From Yeosuana aquiaggeris (GTDB taxonomy: Bacteria > Bacteroidota > Bacteroidia > Flavobacteriales > Flavobacteriaceae), in contig NZ_JBAWKC010000005.1 in the NCBI RefSeq assembly GCF_044003965.1, forward strand, positions 62,001 through 126,000: a stretch of DNA of 64,000 nucleotides. The letters run 5' to 3'. The notes beneath the pieces were generated by a model that was not told where the DNA came from, made no database searches, and saw only the letters and a program-made list of their open reading frames with translations. The position numbers and the translations under genes are program-made. Each line of letters starts with the position of its first letter. Positions within the stretch are counted from its first letter, which is position 1. Positions 16,947 through 25,063 of this stretch are shown here, in pieces.

Positions 16947-17927
16947 TTATAACTTCATTACCTTACTTAATTCTTCATCTGAAATTATAAGTAGTTTGTT
17001 TTTTACGATTCTTGAGGTTAAAGTTTTCCAATTCATATCTTGTTCAAAAATACTCTTTAAAATAGGATGCGCTTTGTCAAATTCCTTATTATTCAATAAG
17101 TTGATGGCATACCAATATTTCATTTCTAAATTTTCAGGAAACAAATTTTGCGCACTTAAATATAAACTTTCTGCCATTTTGGAATCTCCTGCTTCCATTG
17201 CTAAATCTCCTTTATTCATAAAATCATATGCCTTTTGCACTTTTACTAACCGCTCCAGTTCTTGCACAGGGTTGGCATGATCTTCAACTCTCAAATCCAT
17301 CACAACATCTTCCCAAGAATTTTCTGTTGCTGTACCCTTTACTATTAAAATAGCTGCTGATTGGCTTCCTCTAATATCTCCCTTTTCAGCTTGTGCCGCT
17401 TTTAAAGCAGCTATCATTCTATCACTTAAATCTCCCTTCGTTGTTTCAAAAGCCCTGGCCATTGCATCCCAAACGGTATTATTGAGCATCATGTTAGCCT
17501 GAACTGAAAAGTTTTTACCTTGTCTGTGACCGGCTGCTTCAATACAAGAACTACCCGTATGTGTGGCCACCTCTCCTTTTGTGCTCAAAAAAGCGACCTG
17601 CCTAAACATTTCACCATTATCAGTAGCTAATAACGCGTCTAATGCCTGTTGCGGTGACAGCCCTTGTTCCATTAAAGCTAAACCTTTTGAGCCGTAACTG
17701 GGATTTACGAATGATTGAGTAGCGACTACACCTACTCCTGCTTTGCCATAAGTCACAACACTTCCCACACTAAACCAATGAGACTGTACTGCTACACCAA
17801 TATTTCCCGTTACTGAATCTCTTGCCACTATGGAATAAGTATGTGCTAAAGGTTCAGAAGATTTATAAACCTGTGAGCATACAATTTGAGACAGAAATAA
17901 AATGAAAATAAAGTTTAATGATTTCAT
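16947..17927 (-). CDS. Secreted DUF1028 protein with C-terminal TPR-like tail
   Basis: This is 326 residues with a signal peptide (about 1-18, ending IVCSQ). Residues about 28-225 match DUF1028 (TYSIVARDSVTGNIGVAVQS, GVGVVATQSFVNPSYG, RQGKNFSVQANMML), a family with a fold like N-terminal nucleophile hydrolases. The last 100 residues contain TPR-like helices (AYDFMNKGDLAMEAGDSKMA). No enzymatic activity is established for the family. It is convergent with the upstream gene, with only 5 bp between stop codons. Confidence 0.82.
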   Translation of the reverse strand: MKSLNFIFILFLSQIVCSQVYKSSEPLAHTYSIVARDSVTGNIGVAVQSHWFSVGSVVTYGKAGVGVVATQSFVNPSYGSKGLALMEQGLSPQQALDALLATDNGEMFRQVAFLSTKGEVATHTGSSCIEAAGHRQGKNFSVQANMMLNNTVWDAMARAFETTKGDLSDRMIAALKAAQAEKGDIRGSQSAAILIVKGTATENSWEDVVMDLRVEDHANPVQELERLVKVQKAYDFMNKGDLAMEAGDSKMAESLYLSAQNLFPENLEMKYWYAINLLNNKEFDKAHPILKSIFEQDMNWKTLTSRIVKNKLLIISDEELSKVMKL

Positions 17928-18022
17928 AAATAAATATTTTTATACTAAGATAACCATTCTAACCAATAAAATACTGAGCAAAAATTCATAAACTCTAATT
18001 CGGTATTCGATATACAAATACC

Positions 18023-18030
18023 TATCTTTG
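18023..18030 (+). promoter_or_regulatory. Promoter -7 element of purB
   Basis: TATCTTTG is an exact TAnnTTTG match 26 bp before the purB start codon, giving a short leader of roughly 20 nt. Confidence 0.65.
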
Positions 18031-18056
18031 CAAATTCTTGTTAAAAGCAACAACGC

Positions 18057-19400
18057 ATGTCATTATCAGAACTAAATGCCATCTCTCCAATTGATGGAAG
18101 ATATAGAAATAAAGTTAAGGATTTAGCTGCCTATTTTTCAGAAGAAGCACTTATAAAATATCGTGTTTTAGTTGAAATTGAATATTTCATAGCGCTTTGC
18201 GAAATCCCATTACCTCAGCTTAAAACGGTTTCTAATAGAGTTTTTGGAGATTTACGAGCTATTTACCAAAAATTTTCTACTGAAGATGCCTTGGCGATTA
18301 AAAAAATTGAAAGTGTAACCAATCATGATGTTAAGGCTGTTGAATATTTTATAAAAGAAAAATTTGATATATTAGGTTTATCTGATTTCAAAGAATTTAT
18401 ACATTTTGGGCTCACTTCACAAGATATTAATAATACTGCTATTCCATTAAGCATTAAAGAGGCTATTGAAAAGGTCTATATTCCAGAATACAGTTATGTA
18501 TATGAAAAATTAAAAATACTATCAAGTGACTGGGCCAACATCTCGATGCTTGCAAGAACACATGGACAACCGGCTTCCCCAACACGTTTAGGTAAGGAAA
18601 TTGAAGTTTTTGTAGTGAGACTAGAACAACAATTCAATACTCTTAAAAATATACCGAACGCTGCGAAATTTGGAGGTGCCACTGGAAATTACAATGCGCA
18701 TCATGTGGCTTATCCAACTATTGACTGGAAAGCTTTTGGAACCGCCTTTTTAAATACTAAGTTAGGATTGCATCATTCATTTCCAACCACTCAAATCGAG
18801 CATTATGATCATATAGCGGCTTTATTTGATAATTTAAAGCGTATTAATACCATTCTTATTGATTTAAATCGTGACATATGGACTTATGTATCAATGGATT
18901 ACTTTAAGCAACGTATTAAAGCAGGTGAAGTTGGAAGTTCTGCTATGCCGCACAAGGTAAATCCGATTGATTTTGAAAATAGTGAAGGCAACTTAGGCAT
19001 CGCTAATGCGCTTTTTGAGCATTTATCAGCCAAACTCCCAGTATCTAGATTACAAAGGGATTTAACCGATAGTACGGTTTTAAGAAATATTGGTGTCCCC
19101 TTTGGCCATACTTTAATTAGTTTTAAATCTACTTTAAAAGGATTGGATAAATTATTATTGAACGAATCTAAGTTCGCAGAAGATTTAGAAAATAACTGGG
19201 CCGTTGTTGCTGAGGCTATTCAAACCATCTTGAGAAGAGAAGGGTATCCTAATCCTTATGAAGCACTGAAAGGCTTAACCAGAACCAATGAAAGAATAAA
19301 TCAAACATCCATTTCTGATTTTATTGATACTTTAGACGTGTCAAAGGCAATAAAAGAAGAATTAAACCGTATTACACCAATTAATTATACTGGAATTTAA
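18057..19400 (+). CDS. purB: Adenylosuccinate lyase
   Basis: This has 447 residues. It cleaves SAICAR to AICAR and adenylosuccinate to AMP, two steps of purine synthesis. It opens LNAISPIDGRYR, typical of the longer PurB subfamily, and carries FIHFGLTSQDINNTA, the His-containing RTHGQPASPTRLGKE, and the fumarase/aspartase-superfamily signature GSSAMPHKVNPIDFEN (about 292-307) with the flexible catalytic serine loop. The length is normal. It has its own promoter and is followed after 3 bp by a 59-codon membrane-protein gene, then a strong terminator. Confidence 0.97.
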   Translation: MSLSELNAISPIDGRYRNKVKDLAAYFSEEALIKYRVLVEIEYFIALCEIPLPQLKTVSNRVFGDLRAIYQKFSTEDALAIKKIESVTNHDVKAVEYFIKEKFDILGLSDFKEFIHFGLTSQDINNTAIPLSIKEAIEKVYIPEYSYVYEKLKILSSDWANISMLARTHGQPASPTRLGKEIEVFVVRLEQQFNTLKNIPNAAKFGGATGNYNAHHVAYPTIDWKAFGTAFLNTKLGLHHSFPTTQIEHYDHIAALFDNLKRINTILIDLNRDIWTYVSMDYFKQRIKAGEVGSSAMPHKVNPIDFENSEGNLGIANALFEHLSAKLPVSRLQRDLTDSTVLRNIGVPFGHTLISFKSTLKGLDKLLLNESKFAEDLENNWAVVAEAIQTILRREGYPNPYEALKGLTRTNERINQTSISDFIDTLDVSKAIKEELNRITPINYTGI

Positions 19401-19403
19401 TTT

Positions 19404-19583
19404 ATGTTGACTGATAAACAATCTATATTTCTTTGTGGACTACTGGGCATTGGTATTTTTGTTTCGGGAGTGCTGGAAATTTTAGATAATTTTATCACTA
19501 AAACGGTGCTTACTATTCTTTTTATTGTAATTATAACCAATTTAATTGTTACTGTTTTAAAAAAAAAAGAAGAAAAGGAATAG
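19404..19583 (+). CDS. Small two-helix membrane protein downstream of purB
   Basis: This is a 59-codon frame starting ATG 19404, three bases after the purB stop, and ending at TAG 19581-19583. The translation begins MLTDKQSIFLCGLLGIGIFV and has two hydrophobic stretches (about 8-25 and 34-53), ending in a Lys/Glu-rich tail (KKKEEKE). The tight spacing to purB and the terminator directly after it argue that it is a real, co-transcribed gene. Its function is unknown. Confidence 0.65.
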   Translation: MLTDKQSIFLCGLLGIGIFVSGVLEILDNFITKTVLTILFIVIITNLIVTVLKKKEEKE

Positions 19584-19601
19584 ATTTAATCTATATAAAT
19601 C

Positions 19602-19634
19602 AAAAAAGGCTTGCAATGTTTGCAGGCCTTTTTT
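19602..19634. terminator. Bidirectional terminator between purB operon and DUF4252 operon
   Basis: A 14-bp stem (AAAAAAGGCTTGCA with TGCAGGCCTTTTTT, one T-G wobble) with a 5-nt loop is flanked by A and T tracts on both sides. It is placed between convergent genes. Confidence 0.85.
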
Positions 19635-19652
19635 ATTACTTTATGATATTAT

Positions 19653-20198
19653 CTATTTTTTGAAGAAATCCATAATGCCTCCTAGCTGAGACTCATCAAT
19701 ATTTGAATTTTTCATGGCATCAGCTAAAGTCATCATTTTCTCAGGGCTCATCTTATCTCCTAGTACTCGAACAATTCCAAATCCCATTTCATTAGAGCTA
19801 GCAAAGACTATAAATTCATCGGCCGTATCATCATTTCCTAAATACTTCACTGATACTTTGGCATTTTTATCATTAAATTCCATCAGATCATTATATTTTT
19901 TGTCTTTTAAAATAGTTTTAACTTTCCCTAATTCTGTGTTAAAAGCATCTAAATTATCTTTATCTAATCTATAGCCTAAAAAGTTTAATCGTTTTACCGA
20001 ACTGTAAGCTTCCTTTTGATTGTCTGTTAATTTAGACTCATCCATTTTCAAAATAGAAACTGGCAAATCAATTGAAGTAAAGTTTGGAGTTTCTTGATTA
20101 TCGACATAATATCGTTGTAAACTTGCACCATTATTACAGCTCACTAAAAGTAGAGCTGTAATAAAGATGAAGACTGAATTTTTAACTATTCGTTGCAT
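19653..20198 (-). CDS. DUF4252 lipoprotein
   Basis: This is 181 residues starting with a lipoprotein signal (VFIFITALLLVSCNNG, Cys21). The rest matches the DUF4252 pattern: an N-terminal strand followed by repeated helix-strand units with KVSVKYLGNDDTADEFIVFA and a closing GIMDFFKK. It is the last gene of a four-gene minus-strand operon (sigma factor, putative anti-sigma, two DUF4252 proteins). Such operons recur in Bacteroidota. The periplasmic DUF4252 proteins may be targets or sensors of the sigma system, which is inference. Confidence 0.8.
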   Translation of the reverse strand: MQRIVKNSVFIFITALLLVSCNNGASLQRYYVDNQETPNFTSIDLPVSILKMDESKLTDNQKEAYSSVKRLNFLGYRLDKDNLDAFNTELGKVKTILKDKKYNDLMEFNDKNAKVSVKYLGNDDTADEFIVFASSNEMGFGIVRVLGDKMSPEKMMTLADAMKNSNIDESQLGGIMDFFKK

Positions 20199-20225
20199 GA
20201 TTGATTAGTGTTTTTATATTATTTC

Positions 20226-20819
20226 TTATTTCTTTTTGTCTAAGTGTTGTCCACCTGGAATATTCATTTTGTCAGTAAGCTTTGAGATTTCATTTAAGTT
20301 AATATCTCCAGTTAAAGACACCACTACCGTTTCAATTTTTCGGTTTTCACCATTAATTTCAACGCCTTGTCCTTTCATGACCTTATCTATACCATTCACG
20401 TATATTAACAGCTCTTTTACATGGTCTGAATCTTTTCCTTCTTTCACATAAAACTTCACTTCAGAGCCATCATCTTTTACTTCCATTAATTCTTCTAATG
20501 AACCAGAACGAGACTTTACCCATTTTGTGATGTCTGCTGAAATAGATTTGTTATCTGTCACTAAAGTTTTAAAACTGGTGATACTGTTTACCATATCCAT
20601 AAATGATTTTGCTTCAGGATCATCGACATTGATACCCATTTTTGCTATCATTTGAAACATTTTTGGTTTGATGGATACATAAGTCACATCTGAATTATCA
20701 TTATATCTCTCAAAAATATCTTGAGCCATTGATAATGCCGGCATTAACATGATTGCCATTACGATTACTACTATTTTATTTTTCATGGTATTTGTTTTTA
20801 TTTTATTTAAAGTTTTCAT
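20226..20819 (-). CDS. DUF4252 exported protein
   Basis: The frame has 197 codons, but the likelier start is the internal ATG at 20786 (codon 12). That start puts MKNKIVVIVMAIMLMPALSMA, a clean signal peptide, at the N-terminus and gives 186 residues. No lipobox is seen, so the protein is periplasmic or secreted. The mature part (DIFERYNDNSDVTYVSIKPK, SGSLEELMEVKDDGSEVKFY, VEINGENRKIETVVVSLTGD) fits DUF4252. It is related to, but not a close copy of, the lipoprotein encoded 27 bp downstream. Confidence 0.8.
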   Translation of the reverse strand: MKTLNKIKTNTMKNKIVVIVMAIMLMPALSMAQDIFERYNDNSDVTYVSIKPKMFQMIAKMGINVDDPEAKSFMDMVNSITSFKTLVTDNKSISADITKWVKSRSGSLEELMEVKDDGSEVKFYVKEGKDSDHVKELLIYVNGIDKVMKGQGVEINGENRKIETVVVSLTGDINLNEISKLTDKMNIPGGQHLDKKK

Positions 20820-20824
20820 TGTTA

Positions 20825-21304
20825 TTATTGGTTATTAGGTTTAAAAATTAAGTTTCTTGTATTTTCAATTTCATTAAGGTAACCTATAGTTGAGGTGCCT
20901 TTATCCATTTCATTAAGGTAATTTACAGTTGAAGTACCTTTATTAAAATGAGTTGAGATCATGGCTAACGATTTTACTACTTCGTTGTAAGCCATTTGTG
21001 GGTCATCATAAGTACCTAAATCATCTTGAGTATTTGACTTAAAATAAAACCCTATCATAAGAACTGCTACTGCTGCGACAGAAATCCATTTGTAATTAAA
21101 AATACGTTTAGTTTTTAATGGAACGTCTTTAGTAAATTGCTCTTCTTGATTTACTTTAAAATATGCGAACATTGGTTTATACATTTCTAAATGTGGCGCT
21201 ACAGTTTCTTGAGAAAAATAGTTTTTTAACTGTTGCTCTTCCTTTAGAGTTGTTTCTCCGTTTTCATACTTTTCAAGTAATTTTTCTATATTATTTAATA
21301 CCAT
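20825..21304 (-). CDS. Putative anti-sigma factor with one membrane helix
   Basis: This is 159 residues. The N-terminal cytoplasmic part (about 1-75) has a short helical domain (LLEKYENGETTLKEEQQLKN) like the sigma-binding ends of small flavobacterial anti-sigma proteins. One membrane helix lies at about 80-97 (WISVAAVAVLMIGFYF). The periplasmic tail contains a 13-residue tandem repeat (KGTSTVNYLNEMD, KGTSTIGYLNEIE). Its start overlaps the sigma-factor gene by 14 bp, the usual arrangement for translational coupling of a sigma/anti-sigma pair. No named anti-sigma domain is certain. Confidence 0.75.
   Translation of the reverse strand: MVLNNIEKLLEKYENGETTLKEEQQLKNYFSQETVAPHLEMYKPMFAYFKVNQEEQFTKDVPLKTKRIFNYKWISVAAVAVLMIGFYFKSNTQDDLGTYDDPQMAYNEVVKSLAMISTHFNKGTSTVNYLNEMDKGTSTIGYLNEIENTRNLIFKPNNQ
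20869..20946. repeat. 39-bp in-frame tandem repeat within the anti-sigma gene
   Basis: Two 39-bp units (20869-20907 and 20908-20946), both beginning TTTCATTAAGGTAA on the plus strand, encode KGTST-[VI]-x-YLNE-[MI]-[DE] twice. The copies differ at several bases, so the duplication is not brand new. It lies in the periplasmic tail. Confidence 0.85.
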
Positions 21305-21800
21305 AACTGTGTGTATTAGTTAATTTTTCACGTATTGTTTTTCTTGCTCTAGATAAGGCTACTCTTACTGCTGTATTATTCATATCCAGCATTTCACTAA
21401 TCTCATCTAATTCGTATTGTTCTATATCTCTTAATTGTATTACCATTTTTTGTTGTTCTGGCAAATCTGCTATAATTCTTCCTACCCAATCTAAACTATC
21501 TTTATTCTCTATATCTTTTTGTAATGATATATTATGATCTTGATAGTTGCTATGTACAATTTTTAAATTTTGAGCCTGTTTTGATTTTAATTTATCTAAA
21601 CAAAAATTCTTTGTCATGGTCATTGAAAAGGCTTCAACATTTTTAAACTCTTCAAACTTTGATTGGTTATTCCATAGTTTGATAAGAACTTCTTGTGTTG
21701 CATCCTCCGCTTCTTCAGTTGATACTAACAATCGTTTTGCTAAACGAAACACTTTATCTTTAAAAGGCATGACAATATTTAAAAATTCTGTCTGCGTCAT
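21291..21800 (-). CDS. ECF-type RNA polymerase sigma factor
   Basis: This is 169 residues. Region sigma2 (about 10-80) includes VFRLAKRLLVSTEEAEDATQEVLIKLW, the core-binding and -10 recognition helices. Region sigma4 (about 110-160) includes LPEQQKMVIQLRDIEQYELD and an HTH of the form EISEMLDMNNTAVRVALSRARKTI. It heads the operon with the putative anti-sigma and two DUF4252 genes. Auto-activation of this operon is typical but cannot be shown here. Confidence 0.92.
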   Translation of the reverse strand: MTQTEFLNIVMPFKDKVFRLAKRLLVSTEEAEDATQEVLIKLWNNQSKFEEFKNVEAFSMTMTKNFCLDKLKSKQAQNLKIVHSNYQDHNISLQKDIENKDSLDWVGRIIADLPEQQKMVIQLRDIEQYELDEISEMLDMNNTAVRVALSRARKTIREKLTNTHSYGIK

Positions 21801-21947
21801 TTTCTTTTTTTGGTTTGGTATAGTTTGTTTAAAAAATGCTTTTTAAGGCGTTTGATATTACGACGAATAACAATTAAATTTGTTACAAATTATTTTAATA
21901 ATACAATAATCTATTACTTTTATGGTTTAAAAAATTAAAATAGCGTT

Positions 21948-23477
21948 ATGAAGCTCGAAAAATTATCCTTAAAACTACTAATTGGTTTGTTATCTATTTC
22001 TGTAATGTTTAATTGCAGTAAAAAAGAAGATGATGTATTAGATGAACCTCAAATAATTGAACAACCACAGCCCGTAACATTAAATAATGAAATTAATGAT
22101 TTTATTTGGAAAGGGTTAAATGAGATTTACCTATGGCAAGGCGACGTTCCAAACTTAGCTGATAATAAATTTTCAAATCAAGATGAATATTATACCTTTT
22201 TAAATACTTATAATACACCAGAAGGGCTATTTGACGGGTTATTATACCAAAAGGGTGTTGTAGATAAATTTAGTTACTTGGTAGATGATTATATTGCACT
22301 TGAAAACTCCTTACAAGGAAACTCTAATTCTAGTGGATTAGATTTTAGATTGGAGAGAATATCAGGATCTGATTATGTTTTTGGTTATGTTAGATATACT
22401 GCAAAAGATTCTGATGCGGCTAGTAAAGATATAAGAAGAGGAGATTTTTTTCTTAGTGTTAATGGTCAACAACTAACAATTAATAATTATTTTGATTTGT
22501 TATTTGGATCTAACAATACCTACACTTTAGGAATGGCAGATATAACGAATAATACTATTGCTCTAAATGGAAAAACGGTAGAACTTACTAAAACCAGTTT
22601 TACTGAGAACCCAATATTGATTAATAAAGTTATTGATGCAGATGGAATAAAAGTAGGTTACTTAATGTACAATCAATTTATTTCAAATTTTGATACTGCC
22701 TTAAATGATGCCATATCCCAATTAAAGTCTCAATCAATTACAGAATTGGTCTTAGATTTAAGATATAATCCAGGAGGTGTAGTCAGCTCTGCTATCATTT
22801 TGTCAGGTATGATAACAGGTCAGTTTACTGGGAAAATTTTTTCCAGAGAAATATGGAATAACCGATATCAACAATATTTTGAAGCCAATAACCCTGAGTA
22901 TCTTATTAATCGTTTTACCGATAAGCTTTTAGATAATTCACCAATGACAATGCTTAAATTAAATAAGGTATATATTTTAACTACTTCAGGATCTGCTTCT
23001 GCAAGTGAATTGGTTATTAATTGTCTAGAGCCATATATTGATGTTGTACAAATAGGTGCTACAACAACTGGTAAATATACAGCTTCAGTAACATTATATG
23101 ATTCTCCAAATTTTGGTAAAGATAATGCCAACCCAAGCCATAAATATGCCATGCAACCACTAGTTTTTAAGTCGACAAATGCAATTGGCGTTACTGATTA
23201 TTACAACGGAATTATTCCTGATTACTCTATAACTTATCAATCCGCATCGGGCAGTGTTTTTGAAGGCGAAAACATAACTGCGTTAGGGGTTTTAGGAGAT
23301 GTAAATGAACCTTTTTTAGCGAAAGCTATTTCTTTAATAACAGGTAAAACAAGTAAATTTAAAGATACTAAAAATGAGAAAAGGATTTTAGGATTTGATT
23401 TTGAAGAAATAGCAGACTCAAAAGATTTCGCTCCTTTAGGAAAAAATATGTTTATAAAATTAAAACATAAAGAATAA
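21948..23477 (+). CDS. S41-family (C-terminal processing) peptidase lipoprotein, copy 1
   Basis: This has 509 residues and a lipoprotein signal ending SVMFNC (Cys23). A Glu/Pro-rich linker is followed by an N-terminal helical domain (FIWKGLNEIYLWQGDVPNLA), a PDZ-like part (about 140-210) and the S41 catalytic core. Ser351 within SGSASASE and Lys376 in TTGKYT lie exactly 25 residues apart, the spacing of the Ser-Lys dyad in tail-specific proteases. LVLDLRYNPGG is the family's conserved strand. It probably degrades proteins in the periplasm or on the cell surface. It is paired with a paralogue directly downstream. Confidence 0.9.
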   Translation: MKLEKLSLKLLIGLLSISVMFNCSKKEDDVLDEPQIIEQPQPVTLNNEINDFIWKGLNEIYLWQGDVPNLADNKFSNQDEYYTFLNTYNTPEGLFDGLLYQKGVVDKFSYLVDDYIALENSLQGNSNSSGLDFRLERISGSDYVFGYVRYTAKDSDAASKDIRRGDFFLSVNGQQLTINNYFDLLFGSNNTYTLGMADITNNTIALNGKTVELTKTSFTENPILINKVIDADGIKVGYLMYNQFISNFDTALNDAISQLKSQSITELVLDLRYNPGGVVSSAIILSGMITGQFTGKIFSREIWNNRYQQYFEANNPEYLINRFTDKLLDNSPMTMLKLNKVYILTTSGSASASELVINCLEPYIDVVQIGATTTGKYTASVTLYDSPNFGKDNANPSHKYAMQPLVFKSTNAIGVTDYYNGIIPDYSITYQSASGSVFEGENITALGVLGDVNEPFLAKAISLITGKTSKFKDTKNEKRILGFDFEEIADSKDFAPLGKNMFIKLKHKE

Positions 23478-23530
23478 TCTAATTAGAATCGTTTTTTGCT
23501 TAATATAAGTTAAAATTATAAAATAAAAAC

Positions 23531-25015
23531 ATGAAAATCTTAAAGCATTTAGTTATTGTCTTTATTGCAGCTCTCTCAATAACAAGTTGTTTTGAAGATA
23601 ATGATGATAATACCATTTCAGCAAATGAAATCAGTGATTTTGTTTGGAAAGGAATGAATGTTTTTTACTTGTACAAAGACAATATACCTAATTTGGCAAA
23701 TGACCGTTTTTCTAGTAACGAAGAGTATGCCAATTATTTAAATGACTATGCCGCACCTGAAGATTTATTTGAAAGTTTAATATATCAAAGACAAGACGTT
23801 GATAGACACAGTTGGATTGTTAATGATTATATTGCATTAGAACAATTTTTAAGTGGTGTTTTCAAAAGTAATGGTTTGGAATATAAGATTTTTTTAGAAC
23901 CTAATAGCACAAACCAGCTCATGGCTATAGTGAGATTGGTATTACCAAACAGTGATGCCGACATTAAAGGTATTAAACGAGGGCATATATTTAATACTGT
24001 TAATGGAACCGTTTTAACCATGACTAATTATAGTACTCTATTATCAACAGATAATTACACAATAAACAAGGCAACCTATAATGATAATGGCACCCCTGAA
24101 ACAACTGATGATGTAGTCATTTCAGGAAGTGAATCAATAACACTTAACAAATTAGAATACAGCGAAAATCCTATTTATAGAACGGAAATTTTCAATGTTG
24201 CTGGAAATAATGTTGGCTATTTAATGTATAATGGTTTTACTGCAAATTATGACAGCCAGCTTAATGATGTTTTTGCCAATTTTAAAGCCAATAATGTCAA
24301 AGATCTAATTCTGGACTTAAGATACAATCCAGGTGGTCGCGTAAGTTCTGCCATTCTGCTATCAAGTATGATAACTGGTCAATTTAATGGAGAAGTTTTT
24401 AGCACGGAACAATGGAATAGTGAATTTCAAACACATATTCAAAATGAAAATCCTGAATTACTTATTAATAGATTCACGAATACTTATAATGGAACCGCTT
24501 TGAATAGTTTAAATCTTTCTAAAGTTTATGTTTTAGCAACCAGATCTTCTGCTTCTGCCAGTGAATTGTTAATCAATAGTCTTGACCCTTATATAGATGT
24601 CATACATATTGGTGATTTTACTTATGGAAAATATCAGGCATCACGGACATTATATGATTCCAATAATTTTGAACGTAATGGGGCTAATCCAAACCATGCC
24701 TATGCGATGCAGCCTCTCATACTTAAATCTTTGAATAAAGTTGGACATACAGATTATTATAATGGATTAACGCCGGATATTGAACTTAAGGAAAGTTATT
24801 TGAACTTGGGTATTTTAGGAGATGTCAATGAAACCCTTCTTGCGGCTGCCATTGCTCACATTGAAAATTCAGGAAAATTGATAACCATTCAATCTCGACC
24901 TCGAATTGATTTAAAATTAATTAAAGACAGCAATAGCTTTATCCCTTTTAGTGATGACATGCTTATAGACAAAGACATTCCTGAAGATATCCTTAATAAA
25001 ATACATTTTAAATAG
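23531..25015 (+). CDS. S41-family peptidase lipoprotein, copy 2
   Basis: This is 494 residues with a lipoprotein signal (LVIVFIAALSITSCFED, Cys20). It is collinear with the preceding protein throughout: FVWKGMNVFYLYKDNIPNLA in the N-terminal domain, a PDZ-like segment, LILDLRYNPGG, and the catalytic dyad Ser342 (SSASASE) and Lys367 (YGKYQAS), again 25 apart. A 53-bp gap separates the genes, so they arose by tandem duplication and probably form one transcript. The second copy has an extra short insertion (NDNGTPETTDDVVISG) and a shorter C-terminus. Confidence 0.9.
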   Translation: MKILKHLVIVFIAALSITSCFEDNDDNTISANEISDFVWKGMNVFYLYKDNIPNLANDRFSSNEEYANYLNDYAAPEDLFESLIYQRQDVDRHSWIVNDYIALEQFLSGVFKSNGLEYKIFLEPNSTNQLMAIVRLVLPNSDADIKGIKRGHIFNTVNGTVLTMTNYSTLLSTDNYTINKATYNDNGTPETTDDVVISGSESITLNKLEYSENPIYRTEIFNVAGNNVGYLMYNGFTANYDSQLNDVFANFKANNVKDLILDLRYNPGGRVSSAILLSSMITGQFNGEVFSTEQWNSEFQTHIQNENPELLINRFTNTYNGTALNSLNLSKVYVLATRSSASASELLINSLDPYIDVIHIGDFTYGKYQASRTLYDSNNFERNGANPNHAYAMQPLILKSLNKVGHTDYYNGLTPDIELKESYLNLGILGDVNETLLAAAIAHIENSGKLITIQSRPRIDLKLIKDSNSFIPFSDDMLIDKDIPEDILNKIHFK

Positions 25016-25025
25016 AGTAACATTC

Positions 25026-25054
25026 CAATGGCTGATTTTAATTATTAGCCATTG
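25026..25054. terminator. Stem-loop between convergent S41 and TonB-receptor genes
   Basis: An 11-bp stem (CAATGGCTGAT with ATTAGCCATTG, one wobble) and a 7-nt loop lie between converging genes. The T tracts are weak on both sides, so it may act as a 3'-end stabiliser as much as a terminator. Confidence 0.5.
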
Positions 25055-25063
25055 ATTTTCAAA

